Shown piece by piece: positions 17,481 through 25,332 of a DNA stretch of 64,000 nt; the first letter of the stretch is position 1, and every line of letters starts with the position of its first letter. Both the position numbers and the translations under genes were made by a program. Source of the stretch: JAHCHG01 sp041394845. GTDB taxonomy: Bacteria; Acidobacteriota; Blastocatellia; Pyrinomonadales; Pyrinomonadaceae. The notes below the pieces were generated by a model. It did not search any database, had not been told where the DNA came from, and was given only the letters and a program-made list of their open reading frames with translations. The DNA is taken from NCBI GenBank assembly GCA_041394845.1, contig JAWKHL010000001.1, positions 744,001-808,000 on the forward strand, written 5' to 3'.

Positions 17481-18819
17481 ATTTTTCGCCGTTGTCCGGC
17501 ACGAATACAAAAAGATCGTTCTGAGGTGGGCTTTTTTGATCGGAACCTTCCTTCTACCGGTGATGGTCGGAGTATTTACATTTGTTCCGGCCCTGATCTT
17601 TTCCATTCAGGGTGAGCCGACCCGGATCGCCATCTATGATCCGACCGGCAAGATCAGCTCCCGTCTGAAGCAGAATCTTTCGGCCGAAAAAATGGAGGAG
17701 AGAGCCCGCAAAGCCGCCGCCGATTCAATCAAAGAGCTCAATCCCTCGCAGGAGGAACGGCTCAGGAATAATACCCGGCAATTTCAGGACAATTTTCAGT
17801 TTTCGGATTTTGACGGAACGGGAAAATCCATCGAGGAGATTCGAAAAGAACTCTCGGCCAAGGTCGGCGCCAAGGAGATCGATGCCTTTTTGATCGTTCC
17901 CGAAGATTTCGGAACCGAAAATGCCAAGTTTGAATTTTTTTCCAGAAATTCGGGTGATATGATCCTGAACTCCACCTTTGAAGATGCGCTCAACAGCGCG
18001 ATCCGCTCCCAGCGTCTGGCCGATGCCAATATCAACGAGGACCTTTTGAAGAAATTCGATAAAAAAGTCGATTTTGAGGTCAAAAAGCTGGATGAAACGG
18101 GGGCCGAAAAAGAGGACGCCGGTGGATTTTTCGCCGGTTTCGTGATCGCCCTTTTGATCTATATAACCCTGGCGGTTTACGGTCAATTGATCTTATCGGC
18201 GGTGGTCGAGGAAAAAGAGACAAAAGTGGCGGAAGTTTTGTTTTCCTCGGCCAGCCCGTTCGAGTTGATGATGGGAAAACTGTTTGGAGTCGGATTGGCG
18301 GGTTTAACCCAACTGGGAATCTGGGTCGGTTCGATCCTGATCTGTCTCGGAATATTGCTTCCTCAACTGGCCATGCTGGGGGTTACAATTCCGGCCATTA
18401 GTCCGGTTTGGGTTTTTTATTTTTTCATCTTCTTTCTGCTCGGTTTTTTTACCTATGCGTCGATCTTCGCTCTGATCGGGGCAATGGTGCCGAGCGTTCA
18501 GGAAGGAGGGCAGTTCGCCTTTCTTCCGATCATGTTGATGCTCGCCGGTTTTTATTTTTGTTTTGCCATTCTGCGCAACCCCAACTCCACTCTTTCATTC
18601 TGGGCCTCGATCGCACCCTTTACGGCACCGATGGCGATGACGGTTCGGATCTTTATGGAAACCCCGCCTTTCTGGCAGATCCTGCTGGCCATTCTGATCA
18701 ATTCGGTTGCGATCGCCTGTTTGGTCTGGGTTTCGGCCCGGGTTTACCGCGTCGGAATGTTGATGTACGGAAAACGGGCGACCATTCCCGAGGTTTGGAA
18801 ATGGATCCGTCAAAGTTAG
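17467..18819 (+). CDS. ABC-2 type exporter permease (NatB-like)
   Basis: 450 aa from a TTG start inside the end of the ATPase gene. One membrane helix near the N-terminus (about 20-42) is followed by a large extracytoplasmic domain (about 45-215) and a C-terminal block of about six membrane helices (about 220-440). The segment SAVVEEKETKVAEVLFSSASPFELMMGKLFGVG is a hallmark of NatB/ABC-2 permeases. With the ATPase it should form an exporter; the substrate (sodium, lipid or peptide) cannot be read from the sequence. Confidence 0.87.
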   Translation: MKFNKFFAVVRHEYKKIVLRWAFLIGTFLLPVMVGVFTFVPALIFSIQGEPTRIAIYDPTGKISSRLKQNLSAEKMEERARKAAADSIKELNPSQEERLRNNTRQFQDNFQFSDFDGTGKSIEEIRKELSAKVGAKEIDAFLIVPEDFGTENAKFEFFSRNSGDMILNSTFEDALNSAIRSQRLADANINEDLLKKFDKKVDFEVKKLDETGAEKEDAGGFFAGFVIALLIYITLAVYGQLILSAVVEEKETKVAEVLFSSASPFELMMGKLFGVGLAGLTQLGIWVGSILICLGILLPQLAMLGVTIPAISPVWVFYFFIFFLLGFFTYASIFALIGAMVPSVQEGGQFAFLPIMLMLAGFYFCFAILRNPNSTLSFWASIAPFTAPMAMTVRIFMETPPFWQILLAILINSVAIACLVWVSARVYRVGMLMYGKRATIPEVWKWIRQS

Positions 18820-18855
18820 GGGCGGTGAAACTGAAAAGAAGAAAAGTTGGCAAAA

Positions 18856-19404
18856 ATGGCGGTGGAGATTGAAAAAAAATACCTTTTGACGGCGGAACAA
18901 AGGGCGGGCGTGCTGGAGAGTTTAAAACGGATCAAGGCCGTTTTCATCCGCGAGGATTTCGAGGAGAACATTATTTATCAGGGCGGAATCCTAACCCTTG
19001 AGGGGGCCGTTTTGAGGATCAGGAAGGTCGGAGGAGAGACGATCCTGACCTACAAAAAAAGGCTCGGGGACCAAACGGCGGTCAAACGACAGGTCGAACA
19101 TGAAACACGGGTCGAGGATGCGGCCCGGATGGACGAGATCATCGGTTGTCTGGGTTTCGAAAAAGCGCTGGTTTATGAAAAACGAAGAGGGATCTGGCGT
19201 TTGGATGAAGTTGAAATCGTTCTCGACGAATTGCCATTCGGTCTTTATATGGAGATCGAGGGAACGGAATCTTCCATTTCAAGGGCCGAAAAACTTTTGG
19301 GAGCCTCATCTCTGAGGATCGAGCATTTGACTTATCCCCATTTAACTCAAAAGTTCGGCGAGAAAAAAGGGAAGTTGACCGAAGCCAGATTTCCATTAAA
19401 TTAG
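18856..19404 (+). CDS. CYTH domain protein
   Basis: 182 aa from the ATG at 18856 (a TTG 9 bases upstream is less likely). The N-terminal VEIEKKYLL carries the ExExK signature of CYTH enzymes (class IV adenylate cyclase, thiamine triphosphatase, inorganic triphosphatase). Further conserved charged strands are LRIRKVGG-ILTYKKR, KRQVEHET and IVLDELPFGLYMEIEG with the typical late acidic residues. They form a tunnel binding a triphosphate and metal. The exact activity cannot be chosen. It lies 36 bases after the ABC permease gene and is probably co-transcribed. Confidence 0.85.
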   Translation: MAVEIEKKYLLTAEQRAGVLESLKRIKAVFIREDFEENIIYQGGILTLEGAVLRIRKVGGETILTYKKRLGDQTAVKRQVEHETRVEDAARMDEIIGCLGFEKALVYEKRRGIWRLDEVEIVLDELPFGLYMEIEGTESSISRAEKLLGASSLRIEHLTYPHLTQKFGEKKGKLTEARFPLN

Positions 19405-19498
19405 GCTTGGAGGCCGCCTTTTTCCCGAAAAATATTGTAAAACTGCAAGCAGATGGGTTATCCTCGTTCCTAAATACATAAAAGAGGAGAGGTGGCTT

Positions 19499-20068
19499 AT
19501 GACCAAGCATATTGTCGGAATCATAATATTCAGTTTTATCGTCGGAACCAGCGCGGTGATCGGAAGTTTGTTTTATACCGTTCCCGGTCCCGATTCGGTC
19601 AGCGTTACCGAAACGGACAATTACGTATATAAGAAGAAGAAAAAAAGACGTTGCCGGAGAAAGAAAAGACGTCCCCGTCAGGAACTTAACGGAGAGGCAA
19701 CAATCAAAATCCAGCAGGCGGTTTTTAACCAAGCAACCCGCAAACTCGACACCAGAATTTTACTGGAGCGCGAGGATGATTCAACCGAGGCGGTGGATGT
19801 CGCCCTTCATTTTTTTGTCAGCGACAAATACAGCACCCGGCATCTGGCGACCGAATTCATATCGGTTTCGCCGCAACTTTTTGGCGCCACGGAAAAAGGT
19901 CAACGTTTCAGCAATTCTTTTTCCTGGCTGACCGATCTCCAAACCCGGGAGAATTTGTATGTCATGCCCGAAGTCGTCGGCGACCGGAACTCTTATTTGA
20001 AGAATCCGCCGACCTTCAACCCTTTTGAAGCGACCGCAATTTTGCTCAATTCGGGGGTCGGCAGGTAA
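19499..20068 (+). CDS. Hypothetical protein with N-terminal membrane anchor and polybasic stretch
   Basis: 189 aa preceded by an AGGAGAGG ribosome site. A hydrophobic helix (about 5-27) is followed by an acidic patch and an extremely basic run (about 45-61, almost all K/R with one Cys). The rest (about 65-189) is soluble and beta-rich (EATIKIQQAVFNQ-LDTRILLERED). No family recognised. The basic stretch could bind nucleic acid, phospholipid head groups or polyphosphate. A strong terminator follows. Confidence 0.6.
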   Translation: MTKHIVGIIIFSFIVGTSAVIGSLFYTVPGPDSVSVTETDNYVYKKKKKRRCRRKKRRPRQELNGEATIKIQQAVFNQATRKLDTRILLEREDDSTEAVDVALHFFVSDKYSTRHLATEFISVSPQLFGATEKGQRFSNSFSWLTDLQTRENLYVMPEVVGDRNSYLKNPPTFNPFEATAILLNSGVGR

Positions 20069-20087
20069 TAATTTCAAAAAAATTTGC

Positions 20088-20149
20088 AAATCTGATTTGC
20101 CAGGTTCGTTCAATTCTAAATTGGAACCTGGGAAATCAGATTTTTTTTT
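20088..20149 (+). terminator. Strong rho-independent terminator
   Basis: A 20-bp stem with one mismatch (20088-20107 with 20124-20143), a 16-nt loop and nine consecutive Ts lies 20 bases after the stop codon of the polybasic protein gene. Confidence 0.9.
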
Positions 20150-20163
20150 GGAGGAAATTTGTG

Positions 20164-21795
20164 ATGCGAGAAAAAAAGACTTTGGGAAACAACTTGAAAT
20201 TTACGGTGGTTTTGTTGCTTATCGGCTCGATCCTGTTTTCGGCCTGCAATCAAAAACAAGGAGACAGTTTGGCGGAAAAAGAACCGGGACCAAAACCCTA
20301 TCCCGATAATGTGACGGCCAATAAGGCCCCGATTCCGGCGGGCGAATCCGATAGGCAAATGGCGGGGGATGAGGAGTTTACCAAAGGGGAAAGATACGCG
20401 GAAATCAGCGAAAATCCATTTCTGGAAACTTCCAGAGCGCCGCTTTCAACCTTTTCAATTGATGTTGATACCGCCTCTTACGCCAACGTCCGTCGCTATA
20501 TAAATCAAGGACAAATGCCGCCCAAAGATGCGGTTCGGATCGAAGAGCTGGTCAATTATTTCGAATACGATTATCCCCAGCCGGTCGGCGATGAACCCTT
20601 TTCGGTCAATACCGAAGTGGCCAATGCTCCCTGGAATCCTAAACATAAACTGATCCAGATCGGCCTTCAGGGAAAGAACGTTTCGCTCGATAACCTGCCT
20701 CCTTCCAATCTGGTTTTTCTGCTCGATGTTTCCGGTTCGATGAACGATCCGAATAAACTCCCTCTGCTCAAGCAATCCTTCGGAATTCTGCTCGACCAAT
20801 TATCCGCCAAAGACCGGGTGGCGATCGTCGTTTACGCCGGATCGAGCGGTCTGGTTTTGCCATCGACACCGGCCGACCGGAAAGAGGAGATACTCCGGGC
20901 GCTGAACAGCCTTCAGGCCGGCGGTTCGACCAACGGCGGACAGGGAATTCAGCTGGCTTACAGAACGGCTCAGGAAAACTTCATTTCTCAGGGAAACAAC
21001 CGGGTCATCCTGGCGACCGACGGGGATTTCAATGTCGGGTTGAGCAGCGATCAGGCGCTTGTAAATCTGATCGAACAAAAACGACAGAGCGGGATCTATC
21101 TTTCGGTTCTCGGTTTCGGGCGGGGAAATCTGAACGATTCGATGATGGAAAAACTGGCCGACAAGGGAAACGGAAATTACGCTTACATCGACTCTCAAAC
21201 GGAGGCTCAAAAGGCCCTCGGTTCGCAGATCGCCGGAACCCTTTACACCATCGCCAAGGATGTCAAGATCCAGGTTGAGTTCAACCCGGCCAAAGTTGCG
21301 GGTTACAGGTTAATCGGTTATGAGAACCGGCTTTTGGCCGACCGCGATTTCAACGACGATAAAAAGGACGCCGGAGAGATCGGTTCCGGGCATTCCGTAA
21401 CGGCCCTTTACGAGATTGTTCCGGCGGGACAAAAGATCGAGAACCCCGGGGTTGATGATTTGAAATACTCAAAATACGAGCCGACCGGCACGAAGTTTTC
21501 AAACGAACTGATGACGGTGAAACTCCGTTACAAGGAACCGAAAGAAGACACCAGCCGTTTGCTTTCGATCGGTGTTCTGGACAACCAAAATCCGATCGAA
21601 AATGCTTCCGAAAACCTGAGGTTCGCTTCGGCGGTCGCCCAATTCGGAATGCTTTTACGCGATTCGGCCTACAAGGGAAATTCATCCTTTGAAAAAATCC
21701 TCAATCTGGCCCAATCTTCCCGCGGGAGCGATTTGAAGAATTATCGAGGGGATTTTGTTGAAATGGTTTCAAGGGCGAGAAGTCTGAAATCCTGA
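20164..21795 (+). CDS. VWA-domain lipoprotein (YfbK family)
   Basis: 543 aa from the ATG at 20164; the GTG just before it is also possible with the GAGGAAA ribosome site. The signal peptide ends in LFSAC, a lipobox, so the protein is probably a lipoprotein. An N-terminal VWF_A_N-like block (about 75-170; PLSTFSIDVDTASYANVRRYI, VRIEELVNYFEYDYP) precedes the VWA domain with MIDAS motif DVSGSMNDP near residue 188 and a later TDGDFNVG. The C-terminal ~180 residues match the YfbK C-terminal domain (DUF3520-like; DVKIQVEFNPAKVAGYRLIGYENR). Likely a surface metal-dependent adhesion or scaffold protein. Confidence 0.9.
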   Translation: MREKKTLGNNLKFTVVLLLIGSILFSACNQKQGDSLAEKEPGPKPYPDNVTANKAPIPAGESDRQMAGDEEFTKGERYAEISENPFLETSRAPLSTFSIDVDTASYANVRRYINQGQMPPKDAVRIEELVNYFEYDYPQPVGDEPFSVNTEVANAPWNPKHKLIQIGLQGKNVSLDNLPPSNLVFLLDVSGSMNDPNKLPLLKQSFGILLDQLSAKDRVAIVVYAGSSGLVLPSTPADRKEEILRALNSLQAGGSTNGGQGIQLAYRTAQENFISQGNNRVILATDGDFNVGLSSDQALVNLIEQKRQSGIYLSVLGFGRGNLNDSMMEKLADKGNGNYAYIDSQTEAQKALGSQIAGTLYTIAKDVKIQVEFNPAKVAGYRLIGYENRLLADRDFNDDKKDAGEIGSGHSVTALYEIVPAGQKIENPGVDDLKYSKYEPTGTKFSNELMTVKLRYKEPKEDTSRLLSIGVLDNQNPIENASENLRFASAVAQFGMLLRDSAYKGNSSFEKILNLAQSSRGSDLKNYRGDFVEMVSRARSLKS

Positions 21796-21803
21796 TCGTT
21801 GGC

Positions 21804-21853
21804 GAGTTTTGGCCCGGCGGGAAAAATTTATCTTTTCCGCCGGGCCAAAACTC
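21804..21853. terminator. Bidirectional terminator between convergent genes
   Basis: A 21-bp GC-rich stem with a single bulge (21804-21825 with 21833-21853) lies between the convergent VWA lipoprotein and histidine kinase genes. The A-rich and T-rich flanks suit termination in both directions. Confidence 0.8.
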
Positions 21854-23799
21854 TAATTGTTTATCAGATCGAGGATGTCCTGAATGATCCGGTCCGGTTG
21901 AAAAGGTTTGGTGTGGTATTTTTGAAAACCCGATTCAATGGCCATTTTTTTGTTTTCAACCGAGGCGAAAGCGCTCAGGGCCAGAGCCGGAATTTCCCCG
22001 CCCTTTTCGGGCGGGAACTTTCTCAAATTGGAAAGCATTGTGTAACCGTCCTGCCCGGGCATGGCCAGATCCGAAATGATCAGATCCGGCAGGTGGTTTT
22101 CCAGATTTTCAAGGATCTCAAAAGCCATTTGGGCCGAGTCGGCGCTTTTGACCTCGGCCCCGTTTTGTTCGAGGAAAAGCTGAAGCACTTCGCGCGAATC
22201 GGGTTCGTCCTCGACGATCAGAATTTTAAATGGTTCGAGGGCTTTCTTGGGCCGGGAAACCTGAACGGAGGCCTTCTTGCCCTGTTTTTTATTTTTGGAA
22301 TAAAGCGGAAGCTGAACGGTAAAGGTTGATCCTTTGCCGAGTCCCTCGCTTTCGGCCCAAATTTTTCCCTTGTGTTTTTCAACCAAAATTTTGGCGATCG
22401 AAAGCCCCAAACCCAAACCTCCCTGATCGTTTTTATCATCCCCCTGACGAAATTGTCGAAAAATATGAGGAAGGTTCTGTTGGCTGATGCCCTGGCCGTT
22501 GTCAATTACCCGAACGAAAACATTTTCCTTATCGTTCTCTACCTCGACCCGGATCTTTCCGCTATCGGGTGTGAATTTGAGAGCGTTCGAAAGCAGATTT
22601 GAAATAACCTGCTGGAGTCTGATGGTGTCGCCGTAAACCATTATCTCCGGATTTTCGGCCGAAATCTCCATATCGATGTTTTTGGAATCAGCCGTCGGTT
22701 TTTGAAGATTGTTGACGGTTTTGATGATTTCAAAAAGATTGGTTTCCCGGTATTCGAGCTTCAAACGGCCGGATGCGACCCGTGAAGAATCCAGCAGATC
22801 ATCAAGGATTTTGGCCTGGGAACGGGCGCTTTTTTCGATCGTTTCCAACGCCTTTGATTGGGTTTCAGTATCGATATCGCGATTGAGGAGGATTTTCGTC
22901 CATCCGAGGATGGCGTTCAAAGGGGATCGAAGTTCATGGGAAACGACGGCGAGAAAAAAGTCCTTGGCCCGGTTGGCTTCAACGGCCTCATCGCGGGCTT
23001 TTTTCTCCCTGGCGTAAACTTTTGAAAGCTCCTCGCTGGCCAGTTTTTTGTTGGTTATTTTTTGCACCACACCCATCATCTTCAAGGGGTTGCCCTCGGA
23101 ATCAAGGAAGGATCTCCCCCGGGCTGAAATCCAGTGAATCTCGCCGTTGGAATAAACAACCCGATATTCTTCCTGGTATTCGGCGCCGTATTTTTGAGAT
23201 TCCATCAAAGCGTTTTCGATCCTTTTCCGGTCTTCGGGATGCAAAATATCCAAAAAGGACTCGATGGTAATTGTTCCCTCGGGCGGGATTTCAAAAAAAT
23301 GGTTGCAGGTCGGAGTCGAATAAATCTTGTTTTTTACCAGATCCCAGAACCACAGCCCGACTTCGGCATTTTCAGCCGCGAAAAGCAGTTGTTCGCTTTT
23401 TTCCTTGTAAAATTGAATTTCCTGTTCACGCGTCGTTACCTCCTGTGCGCAAAAGAAAATCCCTTCCAACCGCCCTTCTTCATTAGGGATCGGATGAAGG
23501 TTGAGTTCAATGACTATTTTATTTTGGGCGCTTATCCGAAAATCGAGGAGAACCTTGGTCTTTTCCCCATTTTTGGCCCGGGTAACGGCCTCCATCACAA
23601 TTGAGGCGTTATTTTCCGAGGTTTGCCAAAAAACGGTTTCGATAAGATTCTGGCCCACCAGGACCTCGGGATTTATCTCAACCTTTTCGAACACCCTTCC
23701 CGACAGGTTACCGACGGTTCCGTCCGGGTTTAGCATTCCGTAAAAGGAAAAGACATCATCAAAAATTTCTTCGACTTTGTTGCCAGAAACCAGTTCCAC
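21853..23799 (-). CDS. Cytoplasmic hybrid histidine kinase (PAS-PAS-HisKA-HATPase-REC)
   Basis: 648 aa from a GTG preceded by GGAGA. No membrane segment, so it is a soluble sensor. Two PAS domains (about 12-125 and 135-262; the second has LHPEDRKRIENAL and YRVVYSNGEIHWISARG) are followed by a short coiled coil. Then come HisKA with VVSHELRSPLNAILGW, HATPase_c with N box NLLSNALKFTPDSG, DNGQGIS and GGLGLGLSIAK, and a C-terminal receiver domain (about 525-645) with ISDLAMPGQDGY. The partner may be the NtrC-type regulator 1.5 kb away on the other strand. Confidence 0.9.
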   Translation of the reverse strand: MELVSGNKVEEIFDDVFSFYGMLNPDGTVGNLSGRVFEKVEINPEVLVGQNLIETVFWQTSENNASIVMEAVTRAKNGEKTKVLLDFRISAQNKIVIELNLHPIPNEEGRLEGIFFCAQEVTTREQEIQFYKEKSEQLLFAAENAEVGLWFWDLVKNKIYSTPTCNHFFEIPPEGTITIESFLDILHPEDRKRIENALMESQKYGAEYQEEYRVVYSNGEIHWISARGRSFLDSEGNPLKMMGVVQKITNKKLASEELSKVYAREKKARDEAVEANRAKDFFLAVVSHELRSPLNAILGWTKILLNRDIDTETQSKALETIEKSARSQAKILDDLLDSSRVASGRLKLEYRETNLFEIIKTVNNLQKPTADSKNIDMEISAENPEIMVYGDTIRLQQVISNLLSNALKFTPDSGKIRVEVENDKENVFVRVIDNGQGISQQNLPHIFRQFRQGDDKNDQGGLGLGLSIAKILVEKHKGKIWAESEGLGKGSTFTVQLPLYSKNKKQGKKASVQVSRPKKALEPFKILIVEDEPDSREVLQLFLEQNGAEVKSADSAQMAFEILENLENHLPDLIISDLAMPGQDGYTMLSNLRKFPPEKGGEIPALALSAFASVENKKMAIESGFQKYHTKPFQPDRIIQDILDLINN

Positions 23800-23907
23800 T
23801 TTTATTCTCCGTTTTTGCTGATATAAGAAAAAAATATTGTTTCAGAAACATTTTATCATCGGAACAAAAAACCTGAAGCCGACCGAAAACAAGGAAATAA
23901 GAAATAA

Positions 23908-23937
23908 ATACCCCCGTTCCGCCGGAAACGGGGGTAT
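23908..23937 (-). terminator. Terminator of the 50-aa membrane protein gene
   Basis: A 13-bp stem with one bulged base (23908-23920 with 23924-23937), rich in C5/G5, is followed on the minus strand by TTATTTCTTATTT. It lies about 50 bases past the stop of the tiny membrane protein gene. Confidence 0.65.
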
Positions 23938-23989
23938 GCTTCCAAATATTTAATTGATTAGTTGCTGGTCAATTAAATTTTTTTCTTTG

Positions 23990-24142
23990 CTAAACCACTC
24001 TTCTTCCGCTGACCAGTCGGATGATTAAAACAACAACCGCCAGTACTAAAAGAATGTGAATAAGACCGCCGATCGACGCCGGTCCGGCAATTAAACCCAA
24101 TAACCATAACAAAACCAAAACCACGATGATCGTTTCTAACAT
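23990..24142 (-). CDS. Lmo0937-like 50-aa membrane protein
   Basis: 50 aa, start ATG at 24142 after a GGAGAG ribosome site. It has two hydrophobic helices (about 3-18 and 27-43) joined by GPASIGG and ends with SGRRVV. This matches the lmo0937 (DUF5670) family of tiny two-helix membrane proteins often seen in stress-response loci. A longer frame in another register covers this position but lacks coding character. A near-consensus sigma-54 promoter lies about 60 bases upstream. Confidence 0.85.
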   Translation of the reverse strand: MLETIIVVLVLLWLLGLIAGPASIGGLIHILLVLAVVVLIIRLVSGRRVV

Positions 24143-24203
24143 TTTTTTCTCTCCTTTTTCTATTTAATTTCAAACAATAAGTTTTACCAACGGTAACTTT
24201 ATC

Positions 24204-24219
24204 ACCAATTTACGTGCCA
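24204..24219 (-). promoter_or_regulatory. Sigma-54-like promoter for the 50-aa membrane protein
   Basis: On the minus strand TGGCACGTAAATTGGT has the -24 element TGGCACG and correct spacing, but the -12 element reads TTGG instead of TTGC. About 62 bases from the start codon. Weaker than the other sites in the cluster. Confidence 0.5.
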
Positions 24220-24629
24220 AAAAGGATAAGTGGTTATGTTTGTAGCGATTTAAAAGAGTTGAAAAAAAAGGTGAGAGGGAAAAAAGGGATAATAAGTATC
24301 ATTTTAATACGTTTTGGTTTGCCCGTAGGGCAAGGTTTTTTTTTTGCCTGATGTTCGGAAAATATTCCCGCCCTCTTTAATTTTTTTTTTGAGGATAATA
24401 AAAAAAAATGACCAAAATTACCTTAATAATGAAAACAACAAAAAGACCAACCGGGTTGAAAAAAAATCGGGGAATTCTCAAATCAAAAAACGCTCGTTTT
24501 CGAGAATTTGACCTTTAGTTCGAAAAAGATGCAAAACGTATCAAATCGCTACGGATTATTTGAAAACCGGAAAGGGGAAAAGTTGTTCCAAAATGAATAA
24601 ATGTAATTGTCACAACAGTTTCAGGTTCT

Positions 24630-24645
24630 TGGCACGCTTGTTGCA
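24630..24645 (+). promoter_or_regulatory. Sigma-54 promoter of the YqjD-like gene
   Basis: TGGCACGCTTGTTGCA matches the -24/-12 consensus (TGGCACG-N4-TTGCA) at every informative base, with GG and GC separated by exactly ten bases. It lies 73 bases before the ATG at 24718. Confidence 0.88.
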
Positions 24646-24717
24646 CCTAGTAAAATCTCGAAAGGCGATCGTGATAAATAAATTTGAGATTGCCAAGAAA
24701 CAGGGAGAAGAAGGATT

Positions 24718-25140
24718 ATGCAAAACACAACTGGTACAGCGGCTGAGAAAATAAAAAACGAGTCTTTAAAGATCGTCGAAGATGTCAGAGAAAAAACTGA
24801 AGAGAAGACTCAGACCATAAAAGAGCGACTTTCGGAGAATCTGGCCGGTGCGGCCGAAAAGGTTCATGAAAAATCGGATTCGACTCAACAGTTTTTGGAC
24901 GAAAAGACCGATAATTTTAACGATTTCGCCCATCAGAAAATTGAAAGGGTAAATCAAATCGGTCACCGGGCGGCGGAAGCTCTGGGAAGTTCTTCAGAAT
25001 ATGTCCGAAACTTTGATTTGGAAGAGAAAAGACGGCAATTGGTCGAAACCGTAGGCCAAAACCCGGGTAAGGCCCTAATTTTTGCCGGATTTGCCGGATT
25101 GATTGTCGGTTTATTGATAGGCAGTCGCAAGTCGAATTAA
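24718..25140 (+). CDS. ElaB/YqjD/DUF883-like membrane-anchored coiled-coil protein
   Basis: 140 aa, ATG after GGGAGAAGAAGG. The long charged amphipathic helix (about 1-105, heptad-like, rich in E/K/Q) ends in a C-terminal glycine-containing membrane helix (ALIFAGFAGLIVGLLIGS). This layout matches ElaB/YqjD proteins, which tether ribosomes to the inner membrane in stationary phase in E. coli, and the related DUF883 group. Function here is inferred from layout only. It is driven by a consensus sigma-54 promoter and followed by a hairpin terminator. Confidence 0.75.
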   Translation: MQNTTGTAAEKIKNESLKIVEDVREKTEEKTQTIKERLSENLAGAAEKVHEKSDSTQQFLDEKTDNFNDFAHQKIERVNQIGHRAAEALGSSSEYVRNFDLEEKRRQLVETVGQNPGKALIFAGFAGLIVGLLIGSRKSN

Positions 25141-25177
25141 CTGTCTGTCAATTTTCCGGGGAGCGTGAACAAAAGGG

Positions 25178-25213
25178 AGGAGGTGAGTTAAGGGGGCTTG
25201 CCTCCTTTCTTTT
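25178..25213 (+). terminator. Rho-independent terminator after the YqjD-like gene
   Basis: A stem of about 10 bp with wobble pairs (25178-25187 with 25197-25206) is followed by TTCTTTTT. It lies about 40 bases after the stop codon. Confidence 0.6.
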
Positions 25214-25332
25214 TGAAACGGTTGATTTCGCGATAGAAATCAAAGAAGTGATTTCGTCATTAAATTTTTGTTATAATAAAACCACTCTTTAATGCATTTT
25301 GAAAATTGTTGACGGGAAATGATTGGATTAAT

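Larger units (their letters stand above)
24143..24717. other. 575-base intergenic region with promoters and a lone terminator
   Basis: No gene is supported here. The region contains a sigma-54-like site reading left (24204-24219), a hairpin with a T-run reading right (24319-24345) that has no plus-strand gene before it, a 10-bp inverted repeat (24242-24251 with 24543-24552), and a consensus sigma-54 promoter reading right (24630-24645). Very AT-rich. Candidate activator sites or a small RNA may be hidden here. Confidence 0.6.

Noticed and set aside
23973..24173. 66-codon minus-strand frame
   Set aside because: The same stretch in another frame gives a clean two-helix membrane protein of the lmo0937 type with a good ribosome site; the longer frame has no protein character.
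24242..24552. 10-bp inverted repeat GTAGCGATTT/AAATCGCTAC about 300 bases apart as the ends of a mobile element
   Set aside because: Too short, no target duplication, and the stretch between holds a promoter-like region; probably chance in AT-rich DNA.
24560..24754. 64-codon plus-strand frame
   Set aside because: It spans the consensus sigma-54 promoter and the ribosome site of the YqjD-like gene and overlaps its start; it is very unlikely to be coding.
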